DNA of 64,000 nt from positions 3,796,431 to 3,860,430 of the forward strand of contig CALNVZ010000641.1 in assembly GCA_940671915.1 (NCBI GenBank), read 5' to 3'. The DNA comes from Paracentrotus lividus. Its lineage: Eukaryota; Echinodermata; Echinoidea; Camarodonta; Echinidae. The notes beneath the pieces are model-generated. The model did no database searches and had not been told where the DNA came from. It saw only the letters and a list, made by a program, of their open reading frames with translations. Shown piece by piece: positions 24,097 through 35,294 of the stretch; positions within the stretch are counted from its first letter, which is position 1, and every line of letters begins with the position of its first letter. The position numbers and the translations under genes are program-made.

Positions 24097-24681
24097 AAAA
24101 AGTGCTACCCATGCGTGTCCCCGTACCCTGAAAATGGACGCTAAACGTCTCATAGCATGAAGCCAAATTTGCACCCCTTTTCGACGTCAGACTGAAAATG
24201 GACCCTAAACGTCTCATTGCATGAAGTTAAATTTGCACCCCTTTCCCTTACAAAAATGTCCTGTGGTATTCCTATGGTATTTCTGAATGTCATGTGGTAT
24301 TCGTATGGTATTTCTGAATGTCCTGTGGTATTCCTATGGTATTTCTATGGTACAATAAAATACCATAGAAGTACCACAGGGAAGTACCACACAGGAAAAG
24401 GGTACCATAAGAATACCATACAGCAGTGCTGTGGTATTTGGCACAAATACCATATGTATGGTATTGCTGTATTGGTTTTTTGGCACAAATACCATAATGT
24501 ATGGTTTGCTGTATGGTTTTTGGCACAAAATACCATATGATAGTGGTATCGCTGTATGGTTTTTTTGGGCACACCTACCATATGTATGGTATTGCTGTAT
24601 GGTTTTTTGGCACAAATACCAGATGTATGGTTATGCTGTATGGTTTTTTGCACAAATACCAGATGTATGGTATTGCTGTAT

Positions 24682-24727
<46 letters not shown>

Positions 24728-27258
24728 ATACCATAAGTATGTATTGCTGTTCGTTTTTGGCACAAATACCACATGTATGCACAATTACCACATGTATGAA
24801 GCCTCTGTTACAATTGCCCCGTGTTACAAGTATTGCCCGGTCTCCCTACCATCAGGGGCTGCGATTTCATGTGATGACGGTCAGGGTGGGGGGAGACGGA
24901 GACCCGGAAGGGATATTTATAGACTTGACGGAATAAGGCTTCCTAAATATTTGTATACCCAAAATTCGAAATAGAATGATCTATTTCACATAATTTATTA
25001 TGCAGAAACTAATGACAATTTTTAAGAATATAAGTTGGAAAAATAAATCATATTCCATAAATACGACCTGAAGAGATAGTTAAATCGTTAAATCATTGAA
25101 TTGTTTATTTGTTTGTGAGCGCGAAGAGTGAGCTAAAATTTTGCTCTATGAGATAACATTAATCATTGTATTCACTAGCTGATAATCACTACTGAGAAAA
25201 TACAATTCCGAAGAGCGAGTGAATCTCATTAATTAACGTTTTACAATATATAATTATTATATTATTATATGTATTGCATATATATGTTTGTAATCCCTTC
25301 TGAATTGGTCACTTTTTATCAACGATACGGGACATGGGAAAACAAAGAATTTAAAGAAATTTAAAAAGTTTATTTCCACACATTTGGACAAGTTGGGCAA
25401 ATACAAAATTGTATCCAAATTATTTAGAAAATAAAACAAATCTTGAAGCTTTTGATAATCAAGGGGACACGTCCCCTGATTGACGCCAAATTTGGAGAGG
25501 GAATTAATTATACACTAGATCGGAATAAATAAAGCACCTAAAGAGAGATATATAATAGGCTAATATCCAAAATTCACAATAAATGACCTACCTCACACAT
25601 TATGCCAAGGTTACAAATAAAGCGTTGTAACAAATAAAGAATAAATGAATATAGGGACCTGAAGAAAGTTATTGTTTTATTATTGTTCTGGTGTTTTTGT
25701 TTGCAATCGAAGCGCGAGACGAAAATTGTTTCTTTTTAATGACCTAACATTGGTCATTTTACGCACACTGTGCCTCTTCGTCTTTAATATGTACATATAT
25801 TTTTGTTAAGCTTTCAAAATCGAGGTGGACGATCCCCCAGAAAACAAAAAATCGATGGGGGGGGGGGGGGACTCGATTCGTCCCCTCGTCCACCTGGGAC
25901 GCCGCCATACCTACCGTTGTGTATATTGTCACAGGATATTTTTTCTAAGGGATAGTTTCTAACAGGAATTGACTAAGTGGTGTTTGACCAAGTCGACTTG
26001 ATTAGGACAATGGGAATTAATTAGACCAAATGGTAATTTGACGAACTGATTGAAGACAAACATCCACAGTGGATGAAACCAACGGGCATTAGTCAAAGTG
26101 GATTTATGGCAGTTTACTGCTGAAGTTGGTAGTGCTATGGTATTCCGTTGGTACTTCGTGTGGTACTATGGTAATTAGCTCATTTGCAACAATGTTTTTG
26201 TATCACACATCAGTATTTTGTGAGGCTTACCTCATTAACTAGTAATTACCTGCATATTAATATTTTTTCTTTTAGGGAAATATATCCTAAACACAAAGTA
26301 ACATCAAGAGCGATAGTTTTGACATTTGCATTATTATCAAGAGATATAGAAAATAACTAACTGTGACCCAAAATACGTTTGCTAAATAGTGGTATAAATA
26401 CCAGTGTATGGTATCCTTGGGTGTCTAGCGGCAGTCCTGTGGTAACGGCGCGTGGTATCCCTGAATTAACGGCGTGTGGTGTTCCGGTCGTAACGGTATG
26501 TCATAATCCTGGTAACTGCGTGCGGTATTGATGAGTGGTACTAGTTTGGGATAATGCTATTAGGTATTTTTGCTGTATGGTACTCCTGTAAGGTATTTTT
26601 TGTGGTACTTGTGCTAAAATACCATAGGAAATCCTGTGGTATTTGTGCCAAAATACCATAGGAAACCCTATGGCATTTTGGCTGTATGGTACTGCTGTAT
26701 GGTATTATGTGTGGTATTTGTGCCAAAAACCCATAGGAAATCCTATGGTATTTTGGCTGTATGGTATTTTGTGTGGTATTTGTGCCAAAAAACCATAGGA
26801 AATCCTATGGTATTTTGGCTGTATGGTACTGCTGTATGGTATTTTGTGTGGTATTTGTGCCTAAAAACCATAGAAAATCCTATGGTATTTTGGCTGTATG
26901 GTACTTCTGTATGGTATTTTGTGTGGTATTTGTGCCAAGAAACCATAGGAAAATCCTGTATGGTACCGTTGTGTGGTACCACACGATATTTTTGTAAGGG
27001 TTTCGACGTCAGACTGGAAAACATACCCTAAATGGCTTAAACACCGTGAAATTTTGACCCCAAAATAGCGATTTCCGCTGAAAACACCCCTATTTTTATA
27101 AAAATGGCGATTGAAATTTAAAAAACACCCCTATTTTAAGAAAAGCGTCGACGCCGCCGAAAGGCTGAAAACAGACCCTTTTCTATGCTTTTTGGGGACA
27201 CGCATGCGTAGCACATCATGTGCGTGATGTGACCCCCCCCCCCCCCCCACCCCCGGCG
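24097..27258. repeat. Second copy of the 20937-24071 segment
   Basis: It follows the first copy from the GTGCTACCCATGCGTGTCCC end, through the left array (24258-24790), inner part and right array (26545-26995), to the true right terminus. Differences are mostly single-base insertions and deletions in or near homopolymers, the pattern expected from uncorrected long reads and not from decay by substitution. It is therefore probably the same locus assembled twice. Confidence 0.7.
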
Positions 27259-27306
27259 AACGCCGGACAGAACTCAACGCAAATGTCTGTGTGACTGTAG
27301 CATAAC
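27259..27306 (+). mobile_element. MITE copy B, right end
   Basis: ACGCCGGACAGAACTCAACG, then CAAATGTCTGTGTGACTGTA and GCATAA is the standard right terminus of the TGCTRCAGTCACACAGACAC family. It completes the left part at 20725-20911. Joining the two gives the same order as intact copies D and E. Confidence 0.85.
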
Positions 27307-27309
27307 GGT

Positions 27310-28080
27310 CCGTCACGAAATCAAATATTCACAAGCTCATTTGTTCCATCTACTCTCTTCGAAAAAAAAGGGAAAAACGAAAAACAAAAACACCGGATTG
27401 CCCCGGATTGATCAAACTGAGGGCGCCGCTCAGTGGCGACTACCACTGGTAATATTGTATCTTGTATCTCAAACAGCTGGCTCGGAAAGAAACAGAATGA
27501 GGGGGAGGAAATAACTCTGAAATGATGCATCTGGACAAATCATCTCTGACAAAATAATGTAATGACCACGAGGCACATCGATACCTTGTGTAATCATTTT
27601 AGAATCAGTCTAACACAACGAACACAAAATAAAATTACTTTATGTCCCCAAGACAATTTGTCCTATGGTCAAGCATAGAAGAACTCTAGAATTATTGTCA
27701 GGTGAGGCGAAAATTAGACGTGATATTTCCCTATAACTACAATTCGCAGATAGCAGATATTTTTGTATGTATGGTTTGTGATGTTAAGGTTTCCCATCTA
27801 ATATCTTTTGAACGCAAAAAAAAAAAATAAAATAAAATAAAAATAAAATAAATAAATAAATAAAAAAATATGTGAAGACATTTACAAAGGTTTTTGCCCT
27901 CCTCCAAAGAAAGCGACATGAATTTATTTGTCGTTTCAATTGAAAGGGATCGTATCGATTGAAATTATTTGGACAGTATTCTAAAGTATCCAAACCATGA
28001 CGTTTAGCCGCACAATACCAAGCCATCATTTGCACAAATCAAACCACACTGCGTTTGAGGACTCTGGGCTGAGATTAAAA
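27310..28080. other. AT-rich intergenic DNA, no gene seen
   Basis: There is an A/AAAT-rich tract at 27815-27868. Minus-strand frames 27321-27530 and 27784-28035 have no domain. A cttTCCGAG/CCAGCTG boundary on the minus strand near 27480 is too weak to call an exon. Confidence 0.4.
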
Positions 28081-28084
28081 AGTT

Positions 28085-28625
28085 TTGTAAAATATAGTAA
28101 AATTTAACAAGCACAACACAGAAAATTCATCAAAATCGGATGAAAAAAAAAAAAAGTTCTGCATTTTTTAAGTATTGATTTTTTTTTGTTTTTTCTTAAC
28201 AATTGTCTCATTGTCTCATTTGAATATTTGAATATTCAAATGAGCAAACTGATGATGTCACAGTCCCCCTACTTCTTGTGTATTTTATTATATGAAATCC
28301 TATTTATCAAATTTTTCATATATTGCGTATACAGAAAATCTGTCCCTCATACTAAAATAAGTAAAAGCACTTGTGACCTTCTACATTCCACAAGGATTAA
28401 TCCCTGTTTTTATGTCCTTGGGGCAGAAAATCTTGATAATTTGTATTTCATACAATAAAATACAAAGAAAGTAGGGGGACTGAGACATCATCAGTTTGTC
28501 AATTTGAAGAACTGTTTCCCAAAAAATTCAAAACCCAAAAAAATGCATAACTTTGCTATTTCTTATCCGATTGTGATGAAATTTTCAGTGTCGTGCTTTC
28601 CAGATTTTACTTTATTTTTATAATA
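28085..28625. mobile_element. Long-inverted-repeat MITE with central CAGTCCCCCTACTT
   Basis: The two halves are inverted copies over roughly 200 bases each. On the left, ATTCATCAAAATCGGATGA, CTGATGATGTCACAGTCCCC and TGTATTTTATTATATGAAAT are answered on the right by ATTTCATACAATAAAATACA, GGGGGACTGAGACATCATCAG and TATCCGATTGTGATGAAATT. The 90-codon frame at 28186-28458 lies inside and is not a gene. Such hairpin elements are common in marine invertebrate genomes. Confidence 0.8.
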
Positions 28626-28939
28626 AAGCAAACTCCAGCCCGGATGAGTTCTTTAATTGTTCTGATTGTTCGCCAGTTCGACTTGTACAAAAAAAAAATA
28701 TTAAATAAAAAAAAGATAGATTAAAAAAAAAAATAAAAAAAAAAAATAAAAATGCCGGATCCTAACCAGATACGAAATAAATCATCGTAATGTTGTGATA
28801 ATCTAAACGTACTAGATTGGAAAATTGAGGCACTTTAAAGAGCCCCAATAAAGAAAATATATATCGTCTACATAAAATGATTAAACACATTTGGTGGGAT
28901 ATAATCAAATATTTATACATGTTTTTGAAATAAACTTAC

Positions 28940-29056
28940 CGGGAGAGCATTGAAGGTGTCCCTGCTTGTTTTTAATACACACTTTAAAGAGGCACGAGGC
29001 ATCCTCCTCCCCATTCGTAGCCCATGAAGGCAAACTTTCGTACATTTCTAGTTTTT
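28940..29056 (-). CDS. Candidate internal coding exon, 117 bases, phase 1-1, cysteine-bearing
   Basis: On the minus strand a pyrimidine tract and acceptor (GGGTTTTTTTTCGCAG) precede an open stretch of 39 codons that ends in CTCCCG followed by a canonical donor GTAAGTTTAT. The frame is open throughout, with both boundaries in phase 1, the symmetric phase typical of extracellular modules. The peptide is hydrophilic and contains SLPSWATNGEEDASC, then a cysteine after four residues and another after nine (VC, then QCSPG). The spacing loosely recalls the C-terminal half of a von Willebrand type C module with one cysteine replaced, but that is a guess. No neighbouring exon could be found; the flanks are repeats, as expected for long introns. 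The splice signals are the main evidence. Confidence 0.45.
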
Positions 29057-29406
29057 CTGCGAAAAAAAACCCAATGAAATAAAATAATATTCGGAAATGT
29101 TTCTCTCCATCATTGTTTTCATGCATGCCCATTTTTTGTTTTTTTTTTAGCTTTTTTTTTTTTAGCTTTAATCAGCCCGCACCCGACTTTTGATTTTTAG
29201 GAATTTGTTTATCAAGCGATGTATGTATTATTCTTATCTCATATTGAATTCAGTATTACTACTACTATACCCATTCTTTTATGACAAATATATTGTAATA
29301 TCATAATGTAACTTATCTTACTTTTTTTTCTAACAGAAGGAGGAAATTACAACACAAATACAATATACGGGGAGCATCAGAAAAAAAGGAAACCCAAGTT
29401 TGATCA

Positions 29407-30745
29407 TCAATAATTCAAAAATATTACGATGGTGATTATAAAGTTTATATTACTGGAAAGTGCAACTCATTACCATTCTAATGACACCACTATCAGCTCA
29501 CCAATGTCACACATCACTGAACCCCGTTGTTTTGAAAATGCCTCGCAACGTTGAGAGTGGTCCACTATCACGATCATGGGTTGTTTCAATGTGCCTGAAA
29601 AGGGAACCAAACTTTGACCATTTATACTTACAAAAATATTACAGTGGTGATTTTGAAGATGATATTACTGGAAGAGGCAACTCATTATCATTTTAATGAT
29701 ACCACTTTCAGCTAACCAATCAGTCGTAGATCTAGGATTTCATTACAGGGGCGGGCGGGGGGGGGCAAAATTGAAATTCTAATTTTTGAACACCCAATTT
29801 TTTTCTTCGTTACATCGGGCGAGCAAAAGGTAAACTCTTTTTTTTTTCACTTCACGCTGACCGACCGATAAACGGGGGGGGGGGGGTAGGTGGGGATGGG
29901 GGGGGGTTGTTAATTTTTGGGGCGTTCGGCCATCAAAGACGTCATCATGTATTAGCTGTATTAGCTAGAGGGTAAGGCTTAGGGGTCAATCGGCCCCCTC
30001 GTCCATTTTCCTTCGGCTTTTTTCCCCCCGTTTTTTTTCTTTTTTTGGGGGTGGGGCGGGCCTGCTGTGCCCCCACCTGGATCTGCGCCTGCCAATGTCA
30101 CGCATCCCTGCACCCCCATTGTTCTGAAAGTATCTCGCAAAATTATGATTGATGCTCTGTCATACTTCTTACATTATCCACGGTGGACTGAAGGTTCTCT
30201 TGGTTTTTGTGAGCTGTAACGTGATGAAATTACCTGGATGGTGAGCTTGCAGAACTAAATAAATATTCATCCACCCATTTATCAAAACCATTTATTAAAA
30301 TTACTTGGAATGCCTTACGTATAATCGCTAATCATGTTTAGGCACATTCTAACAACTCGTCTCAAGGAGCATGAAAGTGAACCAATTGCGAGACAATTTT
30401 CAGAACGATGGGGTTCAGTGATGCATGACATTGGTGAGCTGAGAGAGGTATCATTAAAGTGGTAATGAGTTGCACTTTCCAGTGTTATAAACTTCATAAT
30501 CAACACTGCAATATTTGTAAAATTATTGATGATCAAAGTTGGTTGTCCTTTTTAGGCACATTCGAACAACCCATCTCAAGTACCATGAAAGTGAACCACT
30601 CACAATTTTGCAAGACTTTTTTTCTAAATTTTTTTTTTAGAACAATGGGGTTCAGCGATGCATGATATTGGTGAGCTGAGAGAGGTATCATTAGAATGGT
30701 TATGAGTTGCACTTTACAGTGATATAAATTTCATAATTTCCACTG
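29407..30745. repeat. Array of about 215-base units, two or three direct then two inverted
   Basis: Direct units carry GGAAAGTGCAACTCATTACC, CAGCTCACCAATGTCACACA, GAACCCCGTTGTTTTGAAAA and TGTTTCAATGTGCCTGAAAA. They begin near 29430 and 29645, and the second continues after an insertion at 30092. From about 30340 the same phrases run in reverse (AACGATGGGGTTCAGTGATG, ACATTGGTGAGCTGAGAGAG, TAATGAGTTGCACTTTCCAG), with a further unit from about 30545 to 30745. The frames 29460-29696, 30315-30536 and 30459-30665 are explained by the array. Confidence 0.8.
29721..30091 (-). mobile_element. 371-base transposon with CAG..GCAGATCCAGG ends and CCAAT target duplication
   Basis: Inverted ends CAGTCGTAGATCTAGG and CCTGGATCTGCGCCTG bound a G/C-run-rich element. 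It is flanked by CCAAT at 29716-29720 and CCAAT at 30092-30096. The neighbouring array units give the empty site: CAGCTCACCAATGTCACACA is continuous there. The inside (GGCCATCAAAGACGTCATCA, GGTAAGGCTTAGGGGTCAAT, CGGCCCCCTCGTCCATTTTC) matches, in reverse, the element at 41205-41393. Five-base duplications plus these ends do not fit the 8-base rule for hAT, so I leave the superfamily open. Confidence 0.85.
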
Positions 30746-31152
30746 AAATATTTTAGAAATTATACATGTTCAAACTTCAAAAAGGTTTCTTTTTTTCGGG
30801 TACACCCGGTATAATATACATGTACGTTTATGAGCATGTGTACTTTGAGAGCAATTTGATGTTTATGATCAGTTGGCAAGCCACGTATGTCGACATAAGA
30901 AAAAACAAATTGTCTTTCCACTCGTCCATAATATTCTAAAAGGGCATTCGAGACTCTTGAACGCTGATATTGCAAACAGAATCATGAGATAGAAGTGCGA
31001 GATGAATTCAAGAATATGGGAATAACTACGTGACTCGAAATACAAACGACATATTATCTGATTTTTGTCAAAGGAGGCCCGTCAATCTTATCCCGACCTT
31101 TACAATCCTGCATCCGGATGCTTCATCCATCATAAAATATTTTTTTTTTTAA

Positions 31153-31663
31153 AGTGGTGATGGTGATGGTGACGATGATAACGATAAATATGATGAAAAT
31201 GGTAATAGTGATGATGATGATGATGATGATGGTGATGGTGATGATAATAATGATGATGATGATGATGATGGTGATAATTATGATGGTGATGATGATGGTG
31301 GTGATGAAGATGGTGGTAAGATGGTGGTAGTGATGATGATAATGATGGCGATGATCATGATGATGATGATGACGATGATGATAATAATGATGATAGTGAT
31401 GATGATGGTGGTGATGATGATGATGATGATGGTGATGGTGATGATAATAATGATGATGATGATGGTGATGGTGATGATGGTGATAATTATGATGGTGATG
31501 ATGATGGTGGTGATGTTGATGGTGGTAGTGATGGTGGTGATGATGATGATTTCAACGATGATGACGATGGTGATGATGATGTTTATGATGATGATGATGA
31601 TGGTCATGATGATGGTGTTGATGACAGTGATGATGATTTTGATGATAATGATGATGATGAGGG
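31153..31663. repeat. (GAT/GGT)n trinucleotide array, about 510 bases
   Basis: ATG/GAT/GGT trinucleotides run almost without break. Plus-strand frames read as M/V repeats and minus-strand frames as I/T repeats of up to 159 codons; these are artefacts. Confidence 0.95.
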
Positions 31664-31990
31664 GGGATTGATTTGACCTAAAGTACATATAGTATAAAAC
31701 CATGGAATTACAACCCTTCTGTGAGAGAAGGAAAGCTATATTCGATTTAAATGTCATAATATTGTTTTATGGTTTCATTCATTTGAAAGGGAAATAATGC
31801 TTGATGTCATTATCAGCCACAAGGATATTTTATATTATCTTCTCAATTTTGGTTGTCTGTAGTATGTAATGTGACTTAAACTATCATGATACCATGCTGA
31901 TAATTTAATATGATGCCATCTAAGTATGTTCTGGAAGATTTATGGAGGTTTAAAGCACTCACAAATTAGCTATTAGGAAATGACATTCTG

Positions 31991-32940
31991 TTTAACCCTA
32001 TCAAGACCAGGGGGGGGGGGCACAATCTGCCCCCCTACCGAACTTTCATTCGCCATTTCTATACGCATGGATCTTTTTCCATCCAACTTGGCGACTTTTC
32101 CTAAAATGTATTCACGAACATTTTGATACATATTTTTGCGGGGTATGATATTCCGTGTTGCCATGACAACCATAAATGGGTAACCATGTTTCTCCATTTT
32201 TTGGTCATTTTCGATATCCATAGTTTTAAACAATATTATGGAGGTTTCTTTTATTATTAGAAATTGAATTGAAATAACATTCTAAACTGAATACCACTCT
32301 TATCCAATGTTTTCAATACTTTTCATGTGAAAAATGGAGCGAAAACAGTAGATATAATAGAAAATATTGAAATATCCATTTTTTCACATTTATAATCTTT
32401 TAAATGAGTTTATCCCTTCATATTTACAGAATATGATTTTTTTTTAATTGTATAGCCACTTCGCATACCTAAATTGTGAAAATTAGTACCAAAACTATTT
32501 AAATTTAATTATTTTAGTTAATTAGCCAAAGCACCCTCTCGTGGCGAAATTGCCTTTTTCGTATTTCAGTAAATAAAGCCCCCCCCCCCCCCATTTGGCA
32601 ACTTTGAACATTTTAAATAGATGAATGAACAATGAATGAAACATAAAACATATTTGTACCAGTCTCCATCATCAAACTGTGGTTTTAGATAGTCAAAATG
32701 AATTAATTCAAATTTTGTGCATTTTTCTATGTATTTATTTATTAAACTGTATATAGCGCCCCCATATGGTGACCTTGAGAATTTTTCTTGTACCAAGTTG
32801 TAGAGCTTGAGTTGCTCTATCGTCGTGCCAAATATGAAAGTAATCGGTCAAATAATAAAAAAATTAAGGAGGGGGCACAATGTGCCCCCCCCCCTTGGGC
32901 CAATCAACCATCAAAATACCTTGGCCTTGATAGGGTTAAA
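31991..32940. mobile_element. 950-base element with TTTAACCCTATCAAG termini
   Basis: The left end TTTAACCCTATCAAGACCAG plus a G-run and CACAATCTGCCCCCC is answered on the right by GGGGGCACAATGTGCCCCCC, then CTTGGCCTTGATAGGGTTAA. The interior holds diverged repeats of a 'GCGCCCCCATATGGTGACCTT' theme (near 32532, 32578 and 32757), each followed by text such as TGAGAATTTTTCTTGTACCA. No coding capacity is recognisable; the minus-strand frames at 31973-32233 and 32566-32796 fall within it. Confidence 0.85.
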
Positions 32941-33719
32941 TTAGACCCCAAAAAAGAAGATATTTTCTTATCTAACAAAAAAAAAATAGTTTTTTATGGG
33001 AAAAGTTAAAAAAATGAAATAAAATAAAAACAAAAATGGAATAAAGAAATTCGATGGGTAGTTTTTTTAAATTTTTTTTAATGTATTACAAAGCGTTTAC
33101 ATTGAAGCAGGAGAGAGGGAAGGAAACGTCATACTATGCTACTTCTAAATACCTTGCCCTAGATTTTTGTCAAACGATTTTAGGATATCAAATTACTGTT
33201 TTGCTTGGTCACGAAATCGATATGGAATACAGGTTAAAAATTGAGGAACAGAAGACGAATAAATCTTGAACGTGCAAATATACTGAGCCCACAAAGCAAA
33301 TTTATCTTTCGATTTTATTGAATTATGAAATATTTTCTCTTTATCCCAGAGCAAGCAGTAGGGAAGTAAAGATTTTTTCCCCAGCATAATAAAAGTATAA
33401 TATATAGACGAAGTGGACAGAGGTAGTTCTTGGAAATATTTATACGTAAACCCATTCGCGCACACGTCAATAATAAAAAAGATCTTTCTAGCTACAATAC
33501 TCTATTGTGTTAATATTTGCGATCGTGATATTTGTATCATTTGTTTTGCTATATTAGACACATTTAAACAATATATACTTATACTTTGAAAGATTTTTGT
33601 TAAGCTTTGACTTTTATTCGTTCAAAATTTCTTTGCTCTTATTGAAAGGAGCTTCATTTGAAGGTGGCCTTTCCCCTTTATTCCATAAGACATATGGTAC
33701 AAAAAATTAAAATTAAAAT

Positions 33720-33721
<2 letters not shown>

Positions 33722-33790
<69 letters not shown>

Positions 33791-33792
33791 CT
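33722..33792. repeat. (TA)n array 1
   Basis: About 35 TA units with one CAT interruption. The segment that follows (33800-33975) carries inverted GGGCCTTAAGGGGA and TCGCCTTAAGGACG phrases and may be a separate small insertion between repeat units. Confidence 0.9.
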
Positions 33793-34586
33793 TACTAAAA
33801 CGGGCCTTAAGGGGAACTGAGAACAATAGCTTTATTCAGTCAGGATTCCCCTTAGCGACTTTCTATAGGCGAAAAAATTCCCCTTAACGCCAATTCTATA
33901 GGGTTAGGGATACGGTTAGTTGGGGCGATATAAAAGGAGGAAACAAAGAAATTCGCCTTAAGGACGAAAATAGGTAGATATATATATATATATAATTATA
34001 ATAATCAAAAATACATAAAGATACATATCTTTGTATCACACACACTCGTCGCGTTTGACTCTTCGTTTTGCAAGAAGTAGAACCTTATCAGTTTCAAGGG
34101 CAATGAACAGTCAAAGAAAGGGCGTCTTGTTGAATCGACCATTTCAAATAAACACTAATTTAAGCATGAACTCACTTTTACTTCAAGACCACTATTCAGA
34201 ATACAACCCAGCACAATAAAAGTATAATTATATAGCCATCCTTAAATAGACGAAGTGGACTGAGGTAGTTCTTGGAAATATTCATACGTATACGCATTCG
34301 CGCACACCTCAATAATAAAAAAAAAAATCAAATATACCAAGAATTTTCTAGCTACAATACTCTATTTATTGTGTTAATATTTGCGATCGTGATATTTGTA
34401 TCATTTGTTTTGCTATATTAGACAAATTTAAACAATATATACTAATATACTTTAATAGATTTTTGTTAAGCTTTGACTTTTATTCTCTCAACATTTCTTT
34501 GTTCTTATTGAAAGCAACTTCATATGAAGGTGGCCTTTCCTTTTTTTCCATAACATGTATGGTACCAAGAAAATGATAAATATATG

Positions 34587-34713
<127 letters not shown>

Positions 34714-34971
34714 AGGGAACTACTCTTTCACATGGCTACTGCTTCTTGTTGCAAAATGTAGTCGAAATAAAATTAATTATCTTCGTTTTATTTTCTGCTT
34801 TGATTTGATCATGTTTAAGAATTTTATATAGTTGAAATGTGCATGTATAGGTATATATGTGTGTTTACGTAGACTTATATATGTATATATATATATGTTT
34901 GTTATAATTATGTAAAAAGAAATTGTTCCTTGGTACTGTTTATATGTTTTGTTTTGGTTTTTGTTAACAGC

Positions 34972-34974
<3 letters not shown>

Positions 34975-35063
<89 letters not shown>
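34975..35063. repeat. (TA)n array 3
   Basis: About 44 TA units directly before the second B block of the 33.4-35.3 kb duplication. Confidence 0.95.
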
Positions 35064-35068
<5 letters not shown>

Positions 35069-35294
35069 TAATTCTAAAAAAAATATATAAAGATACATAG
35101 CTTTGTTTCACACACACTCGTCGAGTTTGACTCTTCGTTTTGCAAGAAGTAGAACCTTATCAGTTTCAGGGGCAATGAACAGTCAAAGAAAGGGCGTCTT
35201 GTTGAATCGACCATTTTAACTAAACAGGAATTTAAGCCTGAACTCATTTTTACTTCTAGACCACTATTCAGAATACATGCCATACGGTGAAATT

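Larger units (their letters stand above)
20912..27258. mobile_element. Foldback-like element with minisatellite inverted ends, inserted in MITE copy B (assembled as a double copy)
   Basis: The outer ends are inverted: a G-run, GTCAC, then GTGCTACCCATGCGTGTCCC on the left; GGGACACGCATGCGTAGCAC, GTGATGTGAC and a C-run on the right. Further in, CCCTTACAAAAATGTCCTGT (left) answers ACGATATTTTTGTAAGGG (right). Inside these lie long arrays built from TATGGTATTNNGCTGTATGG and GGCACAAATACCAT on the left and their inverted form GGTATTTGTGCCAAAAACCA on the right. Inverted ends made of tandem repeats are the hallmark of Foldback/Galileo-type elements; that family link is inference. No transposase-like ORF is present. 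A candidate 4-base target repeat AACG borders both sides. Two near-identical halves (20937-24071 and 24097-27258) flank an N gap, so the real length may be about 3.2 kb. Confidence 0.7.

Noticed and set aside
21096..26995. CRISPR-like array
   Set aside because: Units are contiguous minisatellites without unique spacers, inside an inverted-repeat element in eukaryotic-type DNA.
20937..27258. Biological tandem duplication of the foldback-like element
   Set aside because: A 25-N gap at the junction and indel-dominated differences point to an assembly artefact, so I did not count it as two elements.
31278..31757. 159-codon frame rich in isoleucine and threonine
   Set aside because: A product of the (GAT)n trinucleotide array; the opposite strand gives an M/V frame of similar length.
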